Positions 6,340 to 9,127 of a DNA stretch of 9,127 nucleotides are shown here, one piece after another (within the stretch, counting starts at the first letter, position 1; each line of letters starts with the position of its first letter). The notes beneath the pieces are model-generated. The model saw only the letters and a program-made list of their open reading frames with translations, ran no database searches and was not told the DNA's origin. A program made the translations under genes and the position numbers. The stretch is from Syntrophales bacterium (lineage in GTDB: Bacteria; Desulfobacterota; Syntrophia; Syntrophales; UBA2210), in NCBI GenBank assembly GCA_028715865.1, contig JAQUQY010000047.1:1-9127 (forward strand). Reading direction: 5' to 3'.

Positions 6340-7790
6340 AAATCAAAAACATTCTGTACATCCAGGGAGCGCTTCTTTTTTTTCTGGGACTGGCGATGGT
6401 GTTTCCGGTCCTTTGGTCCATCCACTACAAGGATGGCGACCTGTGGGCTCTTTGTCTTTCCCTGGGTCTCACATGCGCCACCGGAGCCTTCCTCTACCTC
6501 CTTTTCAGGCCTGGCATTGAAGACGACCAGACCCTCAGCCACCGGGACGGGTTCATTATCGTGTCGCTTGGGTGGATCCTGGCGGCGGCGTTCGGACCTC
6601 TTCCCTACTTTTTTTCCGGTGTTCTTCCACGCTTTACGGACGCCTTTTTTGAGTCCAAGTCGGGATTTACAACTACCGGCGACACCGTACTCAGCGGCCT
6701 TGACTACCTGCCCAGGGGCATTCTCTTCTGGCGGTCCTTCACACAGTGGCTGGGAGGCATGGGCATCATTGTTCTCTCCATCGCCATACTTCCTCTCCTC
6801 GGAGTGGGAGGGATGCAGCTGTACAAGGCCGAACTTCCCAGCCGGGGCTCATCAAAGCTGAGGCCCCGGGTGGCTGAAACGGCCCGAACACTCTGGCTCG
6901 TATACATCATTCTTTCCATCATGGAGTTTATCCTTCTGATTTTTGGCGGAATGGACAGTTTCAACGCTTTCTGTCACACTTTTTCGTCCATGTCCTCAGG
7001 TGGGTTTTCAACAAGCGACGCCAGCGTGGGGCAATTCAGGAGCGGCTATATAGACAGTGTAATCACCCTGTTCATGTTCACGGCTGGCGTTAACTTCACC
7101 CTTCACTACAGTCTCTTTACGGGAAACATAGGATCGGTTTTCAGAAACAGCGAGTTCAGGTTTTACCTTGGCGTTGTCCTGGTGGCCACAATTGCCATTA
7201 CCTTCAACCTGCGCTTCCATATAATGGATGATCTTGCGAACTGTTTCCGCTACGCCTCTTTTCAGACCGTCTCCATAATTACAGGAACAGGCTTCACCAC
7301 AACCGACTACGACACCTGGCCCTTCTTTTCAAAGGCTGTACTGCTGATCCTGATGTTTATCGGCGGATCGGCGGGCTCCACTACGGGGAGCATCAAGTGC
7401 CTCAGGATAATGCTTATTATCAAGCACGCTTACGTGGAACTTTACCGCCTCATTCACCCGCATGCTGTCAAGTCAGTGAAGCTGGGCGCACGCATCGTAT
7501 ATCCTGAAACCATGGCAAGCATCTGGGGGTTCCTAATCCTATATCTTGCTTTGACGGTGACCGCTTTCATAGCCCTTGCCTCCCTGGGGCTGGACATGAT
7601 GACGTCTTTTTCCGCCGTAGCCGCAACCGTGGGCAACGTGGGACCAGCCTTTGGAGCAGTCGGTCCTTCTCATACCTACGGTCACCTTCCCGTTCTTGCC
7701 AAATGGATCCTTTCCTTCTGTATGCTGGCGGGGCGACTGGAAATCTACACGTTAATAATCCTTTTCATACCCGAGTTCTGGAAAAAATAA
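6336..7790 (+). CDS. trkH: Trk potassium uptake system membrane channel TrkH
   Basis: TrkH is the inner-membrane K+ translocating subunit of the Trk/Ktr/HKT superfamily and works with the TrkA encoded just upstream. The 484 residues match TrkH of other bacteria (about 480). Four membrane-pore-membrane repeats are visible, with filter motifs SGFTTTG (109-115), SSGGFST (220-226), GTGFTTTDY (317-325) and VGNVGPAFG (432-440). TQWLGGMGIIVL (136-147) and GGSAGSTTGSIK (343-354), the family's gating-loop region, are present. Two extra N-terminal membrane helices (about 7-27 and 36-57) are typical. The protein ends GRLEIYTL and FIPEFWKK, the usual TrkH C-terminus. The start overlaps trkA by 4 bp (ATGA), so the pair is translationally coupled. 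All key glycines of the filter are kept, so it should be functional. Confidence 0.96.
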   Translation: MKIKNILYIQGALLFFLGLAMVFPVLWSIHYKDGDLWALCLSLGLTCATGAFLYLLFRPGIEDDQTLSHRDGFIIVSLGWILAAAFGPLPYFFSGVLPRFTDAFFESKSGFTTTGDTVLSGLDYLPRGILFWRSFTQWLGGMGIIVLSIAILPLLGVGGMQLYKAELPSRGSSKLRPRVAETARTLWLVYIILSIMEFILLIFGGMDSFNAFCHTFSSMSSGGFSTSDASVGQFRSGYIDSVITLFMFTAGVNFTLHYSLFTGNIGSVFRNSEFRFYLGVVLVATIAITFNLRFHIMDDLANCFRYASFQTVSIITGTGFTTTDYDTWPFFSKAVLLILMFIGGSAGSTTGSIKCLRIMLIIKHAYVELYRLIHPHAVKSVKLGARIVYPETMASIWGFLILYLALTVTAFIALASLGLDMMTSFSAVAATVGNVGPAFGAVGPSHTYGHLPVLAKWILSFCMLAGRLEIYTLIILFIPEFWKK

Positions 7791-7951
7791 GGGAACCGAA
7801 TCCCGTCCTTTCGGAAAACTATGTTTCGAGATTGTCAAAGCAGTTCCGTCATAAGCAGGCGCCGCAATCCCGCTTTGATTGTTGTCATAAAATATGATAG
7901 GAAAACGACGGATTTAAACAACTACCGATGAATCCAGATAGGGAGCGAATA
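7791..7951. other. Non-coding gap between trkH and leuS, with a weak inverted repeat
   Basis: This is the longest non-coding stretch in the window. It has a 7-bp perfect inverted repeat, TCAAAGC (7835-7841) and GCTTTGA (7872-7878), with a 30-nt loop that contains GGCGCC. A TATGAT (7893-7898) resembles a sigma-70 -10 box but has no good -35 box 16-18 bp upstream. A short CCGAA/TTCGG dyad just after trkH has no T-run, so no standard terminator is seen. I find no T-box or other recognisable leader for leuS, and no coding remnant. A leuS promoter here is likely from context but is not shown by the sequence. Confidence 0.4.
7940..7945 (+). promoter_or_regulatory. Ribosome binding site that decides the leuS start
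   Basis: AGGGAG lies 6 nt before the GTG at 7952. The in-frame ATG at 7928, eight codons upstream, has no purine-rich site before it, and its extra residues are not typical for LeuS. Confidence 0.65.
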
Positions 7952-9127
7952 GTGAAGAAAAAATACAGTCCCCATAACATAGAAGAAAAATGGCGGCGCC
8001 TGTGGGAGGAACAGAAAACCTTCAAGGTGTCCGAGGACGACGAAAAGAAAAAGTACTACCTCCTCGAGATGTTTCCCTATCCTTCGGGGAAGATTCACAT
8101 GGGTCACGTCAGAAATTATACGATCGGAGACGTGGTTGCCCGGTATAAGAAAATGCGTGGATTCAATGTGCTTCACCCCATGGGATGGGACTCCTTCGGC
8201 ATGCCCGCCGAAAACGCCGCTATAGAGCACGGCATTCATCCATCCGTCTGGACCAACCAGAACATCGACGCCATGAAACAGCAGCTTAAGCGTATGGGGT
8301 TCAGCTATGACTGGGACCGGGAACTTTCCACTTGCGAACCCGGTTACTATCGCTGGGAACAGCTCTTTTTTCTATGGATGTACGAAAAGGGCCTGGCCTA
8401 CAAGAAAACCGGCTCCGTCAACTGGTGTCCCCGCTGTCAGACCGTGCTGGCAAACGAGCAGGTAGAGGCAGGCCTCTGCTGGCGCTGCGACACGGAAGTG
8501 ACGGAAAAACATCTGGATCAATGGTTCTTTCGTATTACGGCCTACGTTGAGGAGCTGCTAGAGCATTGCGATCGGCTGCCGGGCTGGCCGGAACGGGTTC
8601 TGACGATGCAGAAAAACTGGATCGGCAAAAGTTACGGCTGCGAAATACACTTTCCCATGCTCGACGGCTCAGATCCCATCAAGGTTTTCACAACCAGGCA
8701 GGACACCATCTACGGAGCCACCTTCATGTTAATCGCCGCCGAACACCCCCTTGCAATGCGGCTTGCCAAGGGATCCCCTCATGAAGAAGAGGTCCTCTCA
8801 TTTGTGGAAAAAGTGAAAAAGCAGGACCGGCTGATGCGGACTTCCGATTATTATGAAAAAGAAGGCGTGTTCCTGGGCGCTTGGTGCCTGAATCCAGTAA
8901 CGGAAAGAAAAATGCCCATCTACGCGGCCAATTTTGTTCTGGCCGAGTATGGCACCGGATGCGTAATGGCCGTTCCCACCCACGATCAGCGGGATTTTGA
9001 GTTCGCCAGGAAATATGATCTTCCGCTGGTGTTGGTCATACAGAATCCTGAGAAACCGCTTCATGAGGATACCATGACGGAAGCTTATGTCGACGAGGGA
9101 GTCCTGGTTAACTCCGGGCCCTTCGAC
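7952..9127 (+). CDS. leuS: Leucyl-tRNA synthetase, N-terminal part (3' end outside window)
   Basis: This is a class I aminoacyl-tRNA synthetase charging tRNA-Leu in the cytosol. The first 392 residues are visible, under half of a family length near 820-870. The N-terminus KKKYSPHNIEEKWRRLWEE and FPYPSGKIHMGHVRNYTIGD are standard, with the HIGH-type motif HMGH at 49-52. A zinc-knuckle-like insert has CPRC (159-162) and CWRC (176-179). The CP1 editing domain follows, with FTTRQDTIYGATF (Thr252) and GTGCVMAVPTHDQRDFEFA (Asp345). These two residues fall at the same numbers as the editing residues I recall from E. coli LeuRS, so proofreading is probably intact. Gln250 replaces the more common Pro of TTRPDT, a mild variant. 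The KMSKS motif lies beyond the window. The start is GTG at 7952, chosen for its ribosome binding site; ATG at 7928 is the alternative. Confidence 0.96.
   Translation, partial: MKKKYSPHNIEEKWRRLWEEQKTFKVSEDDEKKKYYLLEMFPYPSGKIHMGHVRNYTIGDVVARYKKMRGFNVLHPMGWDSFGMPAENAAIEHGIHPSVWTNQNIDAMKQQLKRMGFSYDWDRELSTCEPGYYRWEQLFFLWMYEKGLAYKKTGSVNWCPRCQTVLANEQVEAGLCWRCDTEVTEKHLDQWFFRITAYVEELLEHCDRLPGWPERVLTMQKNWIGKSYGCEIHFPMLDGSDPIKVFTTRQDTIYGATFMLIAAEHPLAMRLAKGSPHEEEVLSFVEKVKKQDRLMRTSDYYEKEGVFLGAWCLNPVTERKMPIYAANFVLAEYGTGCVMAVPTHDQRDFEFARKYDLPLVLVIQNPEKPLHEDTMTEAYVDEGVLVNSGPFD

Noticed and set aside
6433..6861. 142-codon + strand open frame inside trkH in another frame
   Set aside because: The trkH frame holds the pore motifs and runs full length; the alternative frame gives a low-complexity Ser/Pro-rich translation typical of an off-frame reading.
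7703..7897. 64-codon + strand open frame from the end of trkH into the gap before leuS
   Set aside because: It starts inside trkH without a ribosome binding site and shows no recognisable protein features.
7893..7898. sigma-70 promoter for leuS based on TATGAT
   Set aside because: No acceptable -35 hexamer lies at 16-18 bp spacing, so I list it only as a weak resemblance.

Overview
The window reads as a stretch of bacterial chromosome of moderately high GC with dense coding, all of it on the + strand. It holds ten genes: two cut by the window edges and eight complete. The order glyA - dCMP deaminase - nrdR - riboflavin genes - nusB, with leuS further on, is one I associate with Deltaproteobacteria/Desulfobacterota (Syntrophus- or Geobacter-like genomes). 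The protein wording, for example in RibBA, fits that group. This placement rests on remembered gene order and motif style, not on a search.

Layout. Positions 1-515 are the 3' end of glyA (serine hydroxymethyltransferase). After a hairpin-forming spacer comes a dCMP deaminase (603-1043), overlapped by 4 bp by nrdR (1040-1519), the repressor of ribonucleotide reductase genes. Next is a riboflavin cluster: ribE (1561-2196), ribBA (2209-3408) and ribH (3471-3941), followed closely by nusB (3956-4375). A small gene overlapping the end of nusB (4365-4928) encodes what looks like only the N-terminal domain of an M17 leucyl aminopeptidase. The potassium uptake pair trkA (4975-6339) and trkH (6336-7790) overlap by 4 bp. 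After a 161-bp non-coding gap, leuS (leucyl-tRNA synthetase) begins at 7952 and runs off the window.

How the genes work together. glyA, the dCMP deaminase and nrdR all touch one-carbon and deoxynucleotide supply: SHMT makes methylene-THF for thymidylate synthase, dCMP deaminase makes its dUMP substrate, and NrdR senses dATP/ATP. RibBA makes both precursors of lumazine, RibH condenses them, and RibE converts lumazine to riboflavin. The deaminase/reductase RibD, which completes the pathway and commonly sits between nrdR and ribE in such clusters, is absent here. TrkA is the cytosolic nucleotide-binding regulator of the TrkH potassium channel. Spacings are short or overlapping from the deaminase to trkH, so one or two long transcripts are likely. 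leuS probably starts a new unit or is read through from upstream.

Most of this is housekeeping DNA, and I see no mobile element, CRISPR array, RNA gene or clearly new system. The points most worth a second look are the stand-alone M17 N-terminal domain gene, the missing ribD, a Gln at the expected metal-ligand His of RibBA, and the hairpin/palindrome before the dCMP deaminase gene.
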